Source: a virus. Taken from it: a DNA stretch of 58,446 bases. Every line of letters starts with the position of its first letter. Position 1 is the stretch's first letter. Both the position numbers and the translations under genes were made by a program. The stretch lies in the IMG/VR virus record IMGVR_UViG_3300020711_000011, positions 1-58,446 of that record, one strand, 5' to 3'. Positions 17,901 to 26,917 of this stretch are shown here, piece after piece. Below the pieces are notes generated by a model. The model searched no databases. It had not been told where the DNA came from and saw nothing but the letters and a program-made list of their open reading frames with translations.

Positions 17901-19087
17901 GCAGGTGGAATAAAGTCTACTTGTAAACTTTTAATGAATTGACCAAAATCTGCAACCTCTGATTTATAATAATCAGCAAGTGTTACAACGCTTCCATCAG
18001 CCATGGTTATTTGCAAATCATTTGAATAGAATGCAACACCCGGTGAAAAATTAGCCGCTTCGATTTTAGAAACTGGATCAATTGCTTTAACAAATACAAC
18101 CTGTCTTTCATCGAAATTGATATTTAATTTAATATCAGTTGCAATTGAATTATCTTTGTAGATTGTTAATTGTGATGCTCCAATTTTAATAGGTTCAGAA
18201 CCTTCAACCAATAATAAAGAAACTTGAGAGGTGCTTGAATTGATCGATTGTACTGTGTATCTTGTTGCCAAGTTTCCAGAATTAACAACCAATGAATCTC
18301 CAACCTTTAAGGTTTCAGTATCCTGAAGTGTTTTAGATGAATCTGAGTAAGTTAATTTATTTAATGTGAATAACCTAACAGTGTTCGTTTGACTAACACC
18401 GTTAACAATCTGTGTAACTTGAACGTTGTCTACGCTTATAACATCTAGATCTCCATAATACTGAACCATCTTAGCTGGCATATCAACAGTATTCGAATCC
18501 AATGTATATTGGTATGAATTCTGAGATAATTGAGTTAAGAATGTTTTGTAATCGATGCTATTCGATCCTTTGTAATTATTATCGAATGCAGCAGAACTTG
18601 TTTGGTCTGCACTGTTAAAGATATATCTTTCAACATAAATTTTTTCAGTGTTAACTGCAATTTGATTGCTAACGTCCATTGTGATGGTTAACAATGGATT
18701 TAAAAAGTTCTGAAAGAATTGATTGTTCTTAGTTTCAAATGCAGTTGGAGTGTATAGACTGGTAATAGTTGGAGCTGGTCCATCTAATTTACTGGTCATA
18801 ACTCTTCTATAAGTACCATCTGACAATTGAATATTCGCTGTTGAATTTCCAATTGCGCTAAGGTTGTTAACGTTATTGCTTAATCTTTCAATCTCTCTTT
18901 TCAAGAAACCAAATGATGGAACTTGAACTGTTGTAACATTGGTAGTCGATGGATCATACAAGTTAATAACTACACTATCCTTATCGGTAGTAATAGCAGT
19001 ATTTGTTTGTTGGTATGTTGCCAATGCGTTATTATACAATTCTACGAATTGTTCTAATAGTTGCGAGATTGAATTGTTTGCGCTCAT
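14996..19087 (-). CDS. Large baseplate/fibre protein with C-terminal Hint (intein-like) domain
   Basis: A 1363-residue virion protein ending in a Hint autoprocessing domain. The first about 1200 residues include a coiled coil near residues 430-490 (QSDKAAAEQSLAQLDTS) and a fibronectin-III-like stretch near 510-650 (VQFKIRYRYL, then VEIMIASRSEAG). A GGGG hinge leads to Cys1213 in CPTPNMRILTG (block A), then VTVSNSHKFLTEAGEYV (block B, TxxH-like) and AHTYVVEGLVSHNK (block F) with His1340-Asn1341. The domain is only 129 residues, so it has no homing endonuclease. Residue +1 is Lys, not Cys/Ser/Thr, as in bacterial intein-like (BIL) domains, so C-terminal cleavage or transfer rather than true splicing is expected. 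A 22-residue tail follows the Asn. Confidence 0.8.
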   Translation of the reverse strand: MSANNSISQLLEQFVELYNNALATYQQTNTAITTDKDSVVINLYDPSTTNVTTVQVPSFGFLKREIERLSNNVNNLSAIGNSTANIQLSDGTYRRVMTSKLDGPAPTITSLYTPTAFETKNNQFFQNFLNPLLTITMDVSNQIAVNTEKIYVERYIFNSADQTSSAAFDNNYKGSNSIDYKTFLTQLSQNSYQYTLDSNTVDMPAKMVQYYGDLDVISVDNVQVTQIVNGVSQTNTVRLFTLNKLTYSDSSKTLQDTETLKVGDSLVVNSGNLATRYTVQSINSSTSQVSLLLVEGSEPIKIGASQLTIYKDNSIATDIKLNINFDERQVVFVKAIDPVSKIEAANFSPGVAFYSNDLQITMADGSVVTLADYYKSEVADFGQFIKSLQVDFIPPAAMAVPPDAPVLDVNNFKVVQINNHLTDNDSTIKITQLQSDKAAAEQSLAQLDTSIAQKKTQINTQKYTSSVDKDRDTNEYNALVSQRATESNLYASIVTQIQTIAASNNLTNVAPKFSVRGFWSVPLPKNVANTVPQEVVQFKIRYRYLSVNGKTSQVDQIPFNDSTTNTVKTAAFSNWNEILGPVRQRALDPTTGKYKWQNENEEDAQTVNFNSLDIPIESGEAVEIMIASRSEAGFPSNPAESEFSSIVQIVFPEGQFTGDKLLDAINQNQTDLVKVQVDQDLTTGGVYTHIGDSFTANSKYFAHIGTSIASGFLDANQNPVSVFDKLIELQNQIQTLTAQIAGTLGELSVYLEDQNGTQTVVSNNTSVQLFAGYYVDEITSQTNRKGAIVTKSFKLKLANTKATNLELVARILGDRTQPIYNSGKSATLGVSANGTTTPDSAVATNTYYTTEGNYDLVPLLYQNLAAADISANIFFNQIPLQSGQLRGQFVNSRFRNLANDTDLYSLTAPDLSITTGIDDYEYGLSNIFTGVTIDPTSKERNYSAASSTPFDAPTDPTVLANAFIWTGSFNSTTPAITIIDLAGATNPISSSAYDNGIFIHKDHPILSNGAITPLQIQGAGMVAMSKNAPRRANMADGGFQNPYKYTTWVNDANNTVHRTLKMAFDANDQYLLGGQSCGAYLYVAPLQKTSLIVDADNKFGVKTIASGATNAVSVDLIFQYRMTDYYGIADSTVSTTATAANNTGRIGGIYSNTLTNITYSKKIGIDILDAAGNSFQFDVEVYAKYKQEGSSSTNVTSAMLNNYNAPSSGGGGCPTPNMRILTGSNTLVPAGDLKIGDLVYTKHELTGVWGTYPLINTSRGIQPIVLVSAGGSNVTVSNSHKFLTEAGEYVSISDLHVGDKIQSENGIVTITYKQAVGNAEIVKLEIGNAHTYVVEGLVSHNKNTGQFADSNDFSTPGEMSVLR
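15065..15451 (-). other. Hint / bacterial intein-like domain coding segment
   Basis: Codes residues 1213-1341 of the large virion protein, from the N-terminal Cys (codon TGT at 15449-15451) to the terminal Asn (AAT at 15065-15067), with the preceding His codon CAC at 15068-15070. These are the expected catalytic residues for N-S acyl shift and Asn cyclisation. Confidence 0.8.
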
Positions 19088-19088
19088 A

Positions 19089-21053
19089 TTATCTTAAAAT
19101 GTCAAGTTCAAATATTTTATTCACTGGATCAACACATACTAATTCAACATAAGGTTTTGCAGTGATCATTGAAGAGGAATTAAAGTTTCCAACCAATGCC
19201 CAACCTGTTGAGGTTTTGTTGCTGTAGATATTTAAACTGAATGTACCCAAATTCAATATTGAATTGAATGCAATTTTAACAGCTTGACCTAATTTCCAGC
19301 CAGACGAGGTATCGTCTAAGTATATATTGATGTTATTTAAAGTCGTATTTGCCGAATTTAAATTCAATGAAATTCTATTTGTATATGGTTTTAACCTAGC
19401 ATAGATGCCAGTGTTTGCAGCCGCACTTGGATTGTATAAATTACTTGAAGTAATTTGATCTGCTACCGTCCAATTTAAAAATGATGTACTAGCAGTATTA
19501 TAATTATAAATAGGTGCTAATGAATATCCATAAACTGAATTGCTGATCTTAATTTTACCAGGTACGCTTTTATCATATAAGATACCATCTCCTTGTGTTA
19601 ATACATCGATATTGTATTGTACACTTGTAGGAACAGTACCATTTAACATTTGATTGATTCTGTCATTAGTTGACTGGATCAAAGATAATAGGGATGATGA
19701 AGTTGCATAGTTTAGTTTTGCATTTTCTACATCGGTTTGTAAGGTAGATAATTTATTTTGAATATCTGACAACTGACTTGTTGTTAAGAATAAACTTTGT
19801 AGATCTTGAACCTGTTGTGAAAGTGCAGTATAATTGTCATTTGCACTCAATAATAGTTTAGTTGCATTATCTAATGCTGATACGGTATCTAAGAAAATAT
19901 CCATACCGAATGTAGAGAAATCGTTAATATTATTTTCAACACCAACATTCTCTAAAGAAGTATTAAATTTAACATTCAACTTTAGGGCAAATGCATTACC
20001 ATTCAATGAAGTTATATCATTTGGTTTGTATTTGGTTTGAGTTGGAATGTACCATCCATTAACGTTAGGATCTTGTTTGAAATTATCAAGGATCAAGATA
20101 CCATATAAATTTGTTGATCTATTCGCTGGAACAGACTTAGAATATAAATCATAGTAAACTAAGATTGCATTGAAACTAAAGTCTCCACCATTAAGTGAAT
20201 AATCATATAAAGTATTTAACTTTGTTGAATTTACGATTTGAGCATAAGACGTAGGATCCCAATCGATTCCAACCGCATTTTCAACAAATCCATTTTCATG
20301 TGGATCAATTACCATTTCTCCATCTGCCTGATCTACAACTGAACGTAGATTTAAATTTGCATCTGGATGGGTTTGTCCTGCTCTTCCATCGATATAAGTT
20401 GATGGAGTATAAGATAAGGTTGAAGTGTTATAGGTTCCTTGCTTTAATAAAACCGTTGGAGTGTAACCAACCGAAGAAGGTACATTAATAAATACCTCAT
20501 TGTAAACATCTCCCAAATAATTTTTGTCATTCGATACATCGATATTACCGACGTATTTAACAACTCTTTCATATTCAGAACCTGTTTGTAAAGAAGTATC
20601 ATCTTCAACAACTCTGCTAACTGAAGAAACTGACTCCTGTTGAGTTGCAGTTCTTACTCTAAAACCTCCAATTCTATTTAGATATTTAAAGAAAATCTTT
20701 TCTGCGTCAGAACTTAATAGAGTAGAATCAAAATTGCCATCATTGATAATCAACTGTTCAAGATTCAATGCATAGTTTTCGAAAGTTTGTGCAAAGTGTA
20801 CGTTTGCATCATCTATTGTAGCATCATCGTATGGAGATCCACCAATATCATATAAGTCTTTGAACTGCAGATAGTTATTAGTAGAACCTGCACTAGGAGT
20901 TGTCACCACTGGAATATTCAGTAGCGCAAACTTTGAAAATTCAAAGTTTAGATCTGGATTGTAATAAGATCTTGTCAAATCTCTAGAAGCTCCTGCAAAT
21001 GCATAAAGCGTTCCTCCCTGTTCTTGTGGTATTCTAACTAATGGTGTTGCCAT
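19089..21053 (-). CDS. Virion structural protein with central coiled coil
   Basis: A 654-residue protein of the virion block, family not recognised. The N-terminus MATPLVRIPQEQGGTLYAFAGASRDL is unlike the fibre anchors. Residues about 385-480 are a heptad-like coiled coil (LSQQVQDLQSLF, then LSDIQNKLSTLQTDVENAK), suggesting a trimeric shaft. A beta-rich C-terminal domain of about 170 residues follows, which could be a host-contact or assembly domain. It lies one base upstream of the Hint-domain protein, so the two are probably produced together and may form one appendage. Confidence 0.55.
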   Translation of the reverse strand: MATPLVRIPQEQGGTLYAFAGASRDLTRSYYNPDLNFEFSKFALLNIPVVTTPSAGSTNNYLQFKDLYDIGGSPYDDATIDDANVHFAQTFENYALNLEQLIINDGNFDSTLLSSDAEKIFFKYLNRIGGFRVRTATQQESVSSVSRVVEDDTSLQTGSEYERVVKYVGNIDVSNDKNYLGDVYNEVFINVPSSVGYTPTVLLKQGTYNTSTLSYTPSTYIDGRAGQTHPDANLNLRSVVDQADGEMVIDPHENGFVENAVGIDWDPTSYAQIVNSTKLNTLYDYSLNGGDFSFNAILVYYDLYSKSVPANRSTNLYGILILDNFKQDPNVNGWYIPTQTKYKPNDITSLNGNAFALKLNVKFNTSLENVGVENNINDFSTFGMDIFLDTVSALDNATKLLLSANDNYTALSQQVQDLQSLFLTTSQLSDIQNKLSTLQTDVENAKLNYATSSSLLSLIQSTNDRINQMLNGTVPTSVQYNIDVLTQGDGILYDKSVPGKIKISNSVYGYSLAPIYNYNTASTSFLNWTVADQITSSNLYNPSAAANTGIYARLKPYTNRISLNLNSANTTLNNINIYLDDTSSGWKLGQAVKIAFNSILNLGTFSLNIYSNKTSTGWALVGNFNSSSMITAKPYVELVCVDPVNKIFELDILR

Positions 21054-21083
21054 TTAAAATTAAAGATTAATATTATTTAAAAA

Positions 21084-21632
21084 TTAGGCAATAGTACATC
21101 CATGTTGACCAACGATATACCATTTTGTTCCGATAAACTTAAGATCAATTGCACCATATTGCGCAATAGTTAAGCTTGAAATACCAGCAATTTGTGTAGT
21201 ACTTACTGCTACTGATCCAGCTTCAGAAATAATTGTGATTGCTTGACCAGGGTTACCAACATTAAGATTTACTGAAGTAATTCCAGAACCTGTAATATTA
21301 TAAACGTTACTTGTAAATTGATTTGCTGCTGGTAAATCGCCAGAAGCAACATTAGTTACTGATTTAACTTCATCAGCTCCAAGAGTAAAGGTTGCATTTA
21401 CCGTGGTCGGTACTGCTGAAACCATTGCAGTTGAATTGATGGTTACTTTGTTTGTTGCAATTGCTAATGAACCAAAAGAACCAGCACCTGTTAAAGTGAT
21501 AGTTTCATTGTTTGTGTCCAATAACGCTTCAATATTTGCAAGATCTGAATTGATCGATGCAAAGTTATCGTTTATTGTAACTCTAGATGAAGATACGCTG
21601 TCGGTACCTAAAATTGTTGTAATTGTTGCCAT
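21084..21632 (-). CDS. Small fibre-like virion protein with INxNF anchor
   Basis: A 182-residue protein. Residues 5-40 (ILGTDSVSSSRVTINDNFAS) match the N-terminal anchor pattern of the two collagen-like fibres. Then comes a Gly/Thr/Ala-rich beta region with TLTGAGSFGSLAIATNKVTINS and a C-terminal region ending GTKWYIVGQHGCTIA, the kind of short knob often found at the end of phage head-decoration or tail-fibre proteins. No Gly-x-y repeat is present. A short fibre or fibre tip that docks at the same site as the collagen fibres is the best guess. Confidence 0.55.
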   Translation of the reverse strand: MATITTILGTDSVSSSRVTINDNFASINSDLANIEALLDTNNETITLTGAGSFGSLAIATNKVTINSTAMVSAVPTTVNATFTLGADEVKSVTNVASGDLPAANQFTSNVYNITGSGITSVNLNVGNPGQAITIISEAGSVAVSTTQIAGISSLTIAQYGAIDLKFIGTKWYIVGQHGCTIA

Positions 21633-21641
21633 TTTGAACAG

Positions 21642-24416
21642 TTATGTTATTGTTAATAAATTCTTTGTTGTCGAATTTGTATTTCCATTGCAGTCAACCA
21701 ATTCTAATCCTATGGTGTAATCACCTTTATGCGGAAAGAGATATGTTAACCACTGATTATTGTAATATATATCACTATCATTTCGACTATTGTTTTTGAT
21801 TGTCCATCGTTGGCCTACAATTCCCGGCATTTTCGTATGATCCCATGAGAATGTAACATGTGTTAATAGACCTAAGTTTTGGTGACTAGTTAAGATATTA
21901 ATATCATTATAAGTAGGATTGTAACCAGTATAATTTACCTTTCCAGTTATTGAACCACCCGATACTGCGCTGAAAGATATGCTTGTAAAATCATACGTTG
22001 AAGAATAGTTTCTTCCTACTCCCACGATAAATTTACATTCATCTTCAGTTCCAGAACCAGTAGAATCATAATATGCTGGATTGAATTCAAACTTACTTAA
22101 AATTGGATTTGTAATTGGACTTAAAGCATTTAATTCATCAGTAACATTTTGCCATGCAGTTAAATCTGCATAATTTAATGGATAGGTCGAAGTTATGGTA
22201 TAGTTTTCAGTAATTGTTTTTCCAGTAGCTTGATTGTACCATGAAATTACGATAGTTCCACCACTTGTATATCCTTGATCCTGTCTAACATCGATCACAA
22301 ACGATGCTGCAAGATCTCCACCAACTCTCATCATATCCCAGCTTAAAGATCCATCGTTCCATGTGTGTTCCTTTAGATAATTCCAAACATAAGGACCTGG
22401 TGTCTCAGAGAAACCAGTCGATGATGTGTGGTCTAAATATCTTAAAACTGTAGAGAATTGTGTACCATTTGAATTGTCATGCACGTAATTTGCACGGTCT
22501 AAACTTTCATACCAAGTTGCCAATGAATCATCCATTGTTGTTGGACTCTCTTGCGCTAGATCGAATGTTCCTCCTGCTTTATTATATTGAGTTGTATAGT
22601 AATCCCATGTAATTAATGGTTGTTTTGATTCAAAGATGCCATAGATTTCGATGGATTTGGACTGAACTGTTACCGCCGATTTGATATTAGTATAAGATCT
22701 GGCATTATATAAATCATATAGATTCAACATGATGTCATAAGATCCAGCATATGGTAATATTATCGCAGATTCAAGCATGTTATCGATTCTATCTCTTTTA
22801 GAAAATTGATACCCTGCAGGACCACTAATAATCCATTCAGCTTCGTATACACTTTTATGCCACCAATTATTCCATGTCATAAAACTATTTGTATTGCTAT
22901 TATAGCCATTGCTAGAGAATCCAGCGTCATCCCATGTAAATTCGCATGAATCCCAATCAGTTGGAAGCGATGTATTTTTCAAAATAATCGGACATCCAAT
23001 TGGTGTTGCGCTTAACGTTGGAAAGCTATTTAAATCATGACTATAATAATCTGCATAAAATGTGTTTATCGCATCAATTGCTACATTTTGATTTGCTGCA
23101 ACCCATGCTTCATCGCAATTAGGATTAATGTATCTTAAATCTTCAATAAATACCGATCTTTGCGGTACCACTTCAAAGGAAACCTCAACTCCTGAACTTT
23201 GTACTTGTATCGAGTGTTGATTGTTCCATACGCTTTGCTTAAATTGAGAGAAGTAGTCGCCTTCACCAGTAATATCTACAATTCTAGATTGATGGGGCAA
23301 ATAAGATTTTTGTAACTTATTCTTAAGACCATATAATTTAACCAAAATTTCTTGAGGTGTAAATACTGTGGTCTCAACAGTAGTTGGAATGTCCCATTCA
23401 TCTACATTTCCTGTGGGTTCATTGAGTCTATAAACTAATGAAAATCTATTTGTTTTCTTTTGATTTGAGTTTGGTAACTGAAACCTATTCGATTTCTCGA
23501 TTAGAAATCCTTCTTGAGTTTGATTTGGTACTGCAACCGCCATTAACTTTCCAAAGTATGGAGATTGCTCATTTATATTTAACCAATATTCTTTTAGGGT
23601 TATATCATTATAGCCATAAAATTTGATTGCATTTAAAATTGCTTTATAGGTACCGATATATGGTTGAATGTTTGCATTTTCCAGCAACAATTCTTTTTTC
23701 TTATTGTTAATGATTTGCCAGTCAACGCCTAATTCATTCACATCAGTATCATTAAAGATCATCATATCTTCTTCTGGAATTGAAAGGCCCATATTACCTA
23801 ATAGAACGGTCAATCTCTCGTCATCTGCGACAGTTTCACCGTAAAATCTAATTGCTGCAACTGGCGCAGTTTGAACTCCATTTTGAACTTCATAGATATT
23901 TAATACTCTAACATGAATATCTTCACTGATTGAATTGATTGCAATATTACAGTGAATTGCATTTTTATCATAGATTCCAGAAACGGTTTTGTAATCAATA
24001 TTTTTTGTTACACTACCATCCGAAGAATTTGATTCAGTATATGTTGTAATTCCATTGCTTTCAGTGCTTGACTGCATTTGATCATCAACATAACTTGGTA
24101 TCGATATCTCATAGTTTCCTTGAGCATCTTTAACCATGTCATACACAAAGATTGCATCGCTTGAAGTTTCATCATCAATAAATTCAAATCTTAATGTTGT
24201 TGTCGCTGCATTTTCTGAAATTGGTCTAATATAATCTATGTGACCTGTTGAGGTTATAACCTCTTCAAAGATGTATAAGTTACAAGTTTCATAAAGACCA
24301 GACGCTACCCTTGGCAAATAGATATTACCTGACCAATATTGATTGGTCTCATCATAGTAAAAATCTAATTCTCCTGATTCTCCATTAAAAAATCTCAGGT
24401 TTTGGTATTTCAACAT
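21642..24416 (-). CDS. Large virion structural protein (924 residues), probable baseplate
   Basis: A 924-residue protein not assigned to a family. It begins MLKYQNLRFFNGESGELDFYYDE and contains Trp-rich beta regions, for example NSFMTWNNWWHKSVYEAEW (around residue 510) and repeated WDxxxxxYN segments near residue 600, resembling Ig-like or carbohydrate-binding type sandwiches. The C-terminal part (QRWTIKNNSRNDSDIYYNN, then PHKGDYTIGLELVDCNGN) looks like a PKD/Ig fold. It sits directly downstream of a small protein and the gp6-like wedge gene, so attachment to the baseplate periphery is likely. Function is inferred only from context. Confidence 0.55.
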   Translation of the reverse strand: MLKYQNLRFFNGESGELDFYYDETNQYWSGNIYLPRVASGLYETCNLYIFEEVITSTGHIDYIRPISENAATTTLRFEFIDDETSSDAIFVYDMVKDAQGNYEISIPSYVDDQMQSSTESNGITTYTESNSSDGSVTKNIDYKTVSGIYDKNAIHCNIAINSISEDIHVRVLNIYEVQNGVQTAPVAAIRFYGETVADDERLTVLLGNMGLSIPEEDMMIFNDTDVNELGVDWQIINNKKKELLLENANIQPYIGTYKAILNAIKFYGYNDITLKEYWLNINEQSPYFGKLMAVAVPNQTQEGFLIEKSNRFQLPNSNQKKTNRFSLVYRLNEPTGNVDEWDIPTTVETTVFTPQEILVKLYGLKNKLQKSYLPHQSRIVDITGEGDYFSQFKQSVWNNQHSIQVQSSGVEVSFEVVPQRSVFIEDLRYINPNCDEAWVAANQNVAIDAINTFYADYYSHDLNSFPTLSATPIGCPIILKNTSLPTDWDSCEFTWDDAGFSSNGYNSNTNSFMTWNNWWHKSVYEAEWIISGPAGYQFSKRDRIDNMLESAIILPYAGSYDIMLNLYDLYNARSYTNIKSAVTVQSKSIEIYGIFESKQPLITWDYYTTQYNKAGGTFDLAQESPTTMDDSLATWYESLDRANYVHDNSNGTQFSTVLRYLDHTSSTGFSETPGPYVWNYLKEHTWNDGSLSWDMMRVGGDLAASFVIDVRQDQGYTSGGTIVISWYNQATGKTITENYTITSTYPLNYADLTAWQNVTDELNALSPITNPILSKFEFNPAYYDSTGSGTEDECKFIVGVGRNYSSTYDFTSISFSAVSGGSITGKVNYTGYNPTYNDINILTSHQNLGLLTHVTFSWDHTKMPGIVGQRWTIKNNSRNDSDIYYNNQWLTYLFPHKGDYTIGLELVDCNGNTNSTTKNLLTIT

Positions 24417-24418
24417 CC

Positions 24419-24700
24419 TTATTTAACTTTTTTGTAGTTTTTATCAACCGTATAGTTCTTAAAGATCTTTAAGTACGATACGCCGTTTATATATTTAACC
24501 AAAATATTTTGAAGCAACACGATGAAATCGCTAACAAATGTGTTCTTATAGATTGATGGTGAAATGCTATTAAAAAGCAAATCCTTGGAGAAATTTCTTC
24601 CAAGGTTTAATCTATTATCTTTAATTTCAGTCTGTATGTCATAGATACTTTTTCGATCTGACTTGAATAGACCGTGATATAAGTTTTGCTTTGTTGCCAT
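24419..24700 (-). CDS. Small basic protein between wedge and structural genes
   Basis: A 93-residue Lys-rich protein with no recognised motif. It has an N-terminal KQNLYHGLFKSDRKSIYDI segment and a hydrophobic helix (VSDFIVLLQNILVKYI, about residues 56-71) followed by a basic tail. The start codon overlaps the stop of the gp6-like gene by one base, and the 924-residue protein follows after 2 bases, so it is translationally coupled within a baseplate operon. It may be a small baseplate connector or a chaperone. Confidence 0.5.
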   Translation of the reverse strand: MATKQNLYHGLFKSDRKSIYDIQTEIKDNRLNLGRNFSKDLLFNSISPSIYKNTFVSDFIVLLQNILVKYINGVSYLKIFKNYTVDKNYKKVK

Positions 24701-26535
24701 TATAGAGCTTTTCTATTTTGAGTCTGCAATGCAGAGAATATAGTGCTAGGGATCGGTGGATTATCAAAATAAACAGTCATTGCCGCCATTTCTCCAGTTC
24801 TTGCATCATCTATTACTGCAGCACCATTTCTATCCAACCAACCTCCTCTGAATAAAGCAACCTCTTCCGGTTGTAAGATAATATCTCCAAAGCTATCCAT
24901 TCCGATTATTGATTCTGGTAATGGATCGTTTTCTGCAATATTTACCGTAGTTGTCTGTGTTGTTTTCTTAAAGAAAACATATGATTGTTGTCCACTTCCG
25001 TCCGTTGTAAGGATTGGAGTAGATGGTGTTGTAATTGTTGTTGTTACGGTGTAGTAGCCATTTCTTCTAGCATCTTCTTCATCTTGAGATATAAATCTAA
25101 TATTTACCGAATCAATACCTTCAATTGCTTCAATTATTGCAATCAAATCTGATTTTGGTAAAGAGTCTCTTCTTGTAATAGTTAATAGATACTGAGATAC
25201 TGCACCTCTAATCACATTAAATAATTGTGATGTTGAATATCCTTCAAAGTATTTAACTTTGATGTCCATTCTATAATATTTAACGATTGGATCTACGATC
25301 TTGATTTCAGAATTAATCATCTGTTGACCTGAGTTTTCAATAACTCCTAAGATCGCATTGTTCATATCTTGAGAAAAGAAAAATTCGTTTTGATCAATAC
25401 TAAAATAATCTTGATTGCTTGTAAGTCTCTTATTCACGTCTGGCAACATAAATAAATAAATTATATTATCATCATCGATCGAACCGTCTGCTGTTGTAGT
25501 ATATGCATCTATATAAGAGAACATGCCATATTTGGCTAAGAAATATTCAAAATTATCTGGTGTTGCTAACACAAATGACTTAGAAGCCAAAGGAGCAATC
25601 AACTTAGTTAGGTTAATGTCTTCTGGATCGGCTCCCATTCTTGGAGCAACTGTACATGTTGAATCTAATAATAAATTAAGATCATAACTTGTTCCTGTTG
25701 AATCAAATCCCTGATCGATAAATTTAAAAGTTAAATCTTTAGAATCAACCAAGTTACCGATTGATCCTGCTGTAATAACGTATTCTATTATTATAGTAGT
25801 ACCAAGGTCTGGAATCATTCCAAAAGATCCATTACCAAAATAAATATCAATACCACCTGAGATTCCAGTCTTTGCTAAGAAACCAGTATCGGTTGGAAGC
25901 ATGTCATACAATGAATCAAATTTGGTCCATTTCTGTCCATTTACTGAAACTGTAATATTGTCATGATCCGCATTTCCATTGATCAAAATATTAAATGATT
26001 GCAATGCTAATCCAGTACCAGTTACGGTTTGACTTTCCAATGTACCTTGAATTATTGGAATATAAACATAATTTGCATTTGTTTTATCGATTCTAAACTG
26101 ATCTGCGCTGGTTTTTAATAAGTAATATAGACCATTTGAATTTGATTGTATCTTTGAATTTGCTGGAATATTAAGAGCATCACCTGCGATATCATTAATA
26201 GATCCTGCATTTAATCTAACTGCAATCTCTCCCACTGAACTTGCTCCTCTATATGGATCATGACCTGCTAATCTAGCAAGACCATAAATAGATTCTGGTT
26301 GCTGCGCAGTATAAATATTCTGCTCAACCGTAGAATTTTCAATATAATAAAATATCAATTCTCCGATCTCATTGATAACATCTATGATTTGAGAATAAGG
26401 AGACGCCGCAGTAAACATTTCACCCAAACGTCCATATAATCTGGCGATGTAGGTCTTTGTGTCAGCGACCATCTGTCCTGCCAAAATCCTAGAGGTTTGC
26501 AAAAAGCTTAAATTTGGTGGGTTTGGGTTTGCCAT
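24700..26535 (-). CDS. Baseplate wedge protein, T4 gp6-like / baseplate J family
   Basis: A 611-residue protein similar in size to T4 gp6 (660). It has the layout of the gp6/gpJ baseplate family: an N-terminal helical region (AGQMVADTKTYIARLYGRLGE, then YSQIIDVINEIGELIFYYIE), a beta domain with IPANSKIQSNSNGLYYLL, and a C-terminal region including YRMDIKVKYFEGYS and LPKSDLIAIIEAIEGIDSVNI, typical of J-family proteins. gp6 dimers join neighbouring wedges in the contractile baseplate ring. The gp25-like gene lies 13 bases upstream, the usual pairing in contractile systems, which strengthens the call. Confidence 0.8.
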   Translation of the reverse strand: MANPNPPNLSFLQTSRILAGQMVADTKTYIARLYGRLGEMFTAASPYSQIIDVINEIGELIFYYIENSTVEQNIYTAQQPESIYGLARLAGHDPYRGASSVGEIAVRLNAGSINDIAGDALNIPANSKIQSNSNGLYYLLKTSADQFRIDKTNANYVYIPIIQGTLESQTVTGTGLALQSFNILINGNADHDNITVSVNGQKWTKFDSLYDMLPTDTGFLAKTGISGGIDIYFGNGSFGMIPDLGTTIIIEYVITAGSIGNLVDSKDLTFKFIDQGFDSTGTSYDLNLLLDSTCTVAPRMGADPEDINLTKLIAPLASKSFVLATPDNFEYFLAKYGMFSYIDAYTTTADGSIDDDNIIYLFMLPDVNKRLTSNQDYFSIDQNEFFFSQDMNNAILGVIENSGQQMINSEIKIVDPIVKYYRMDIKVKYFEGYSTSQLFNVIRGAVSQYLLTITRRDSLPKSDLIAIIEAIEGIDSVNIRFISQDEEDARRNGYYTVTTTITTPSTPILTTDGSGQQSYVFFKKTTQTTTVNIAENDPLPESIIGMDSFGDIILQPEEVALFRGGWLDRNGAAVIDDARTGEMAAMTVYFDNPPIPSTIFSALQTQNRKAL

Positions 26536-26548
26536 TTCTTTCTTTATT

Positions 26549-26902
26549 TTATATCACTACTTGCATTTGATATTGATTGTCTATCACTATATCGATAAAG
26601 ATTGCATCTCTATCAGGACCACTTAAAAAATCTACAGATGTTGTAACTGCGTATTTTTGTGCCAATGGAACAAATTGTAGTAGCTGAGTATTTATCTCAT
26701 TTTGTAGCTGACTAGAATTATAGTTAAGTTCAAATATCAAATCTTCTAAATTACATCCAATTTCTGGTGTTCCCATAACTTCGCCCTTTCTAGTGAAAAG
26801 AACGACTTCGATCTGCGCCATTAATTGAGCAACCTCACTTACTGATTGTAATTTGGTTGGATCAAAATTTGGATCAGTGATTGATGTAATATAGAATTCC
26901 AT
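26549..26902 (-). CDS. Baseplate wedge protein, T4 gp25-like
   Basis: A 117-residue protein of the gp25/gpW-like baseplate family (T4 gp25 has 132 residues). Seen: an N-terminal helix (VAQLMAQIEVVLFTRKGEVMG), a Gly-turn followed by IGCNLEDLIFELNYNSSQLQNEI, and a terminal beta hairpin ending YQMQVVI. The conserved pattern of a reading such as TRKGExxGxPxxGxxLxxxxFE is evident. gp25 links the inner wedge to sheath initiation. A TATATAAA box ends 2 bases upstream of the ATG. It is followed by the gp6-like gene. Confidence 0.85.
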   Translation of the reverse strand: MEFYITSITDPNFDPTKLQSVSEVAQLMAQIEVVLFTRKGEVMGTPEIGCNLEDLIFELNYNSSQLQNEINTQLLQFVPLAQKYAVTTSVDFLSGPDRDAIFIDIVIDNQYQMQVVI

Positions 26903-26904
26903 GT

Positions 26905-26912
26905 TTTATATA
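26905..26912 (-). promoter_or_regulatory. TATATAAA late-type promoter box
   Basis: TATATAAA on the minus strand ends 2 bases upstream of the gp25-like ATG. It predicts a start of transcription at about the start codon. Confidence 0.5.
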
Positions 26913-26917
26913 TTTTC

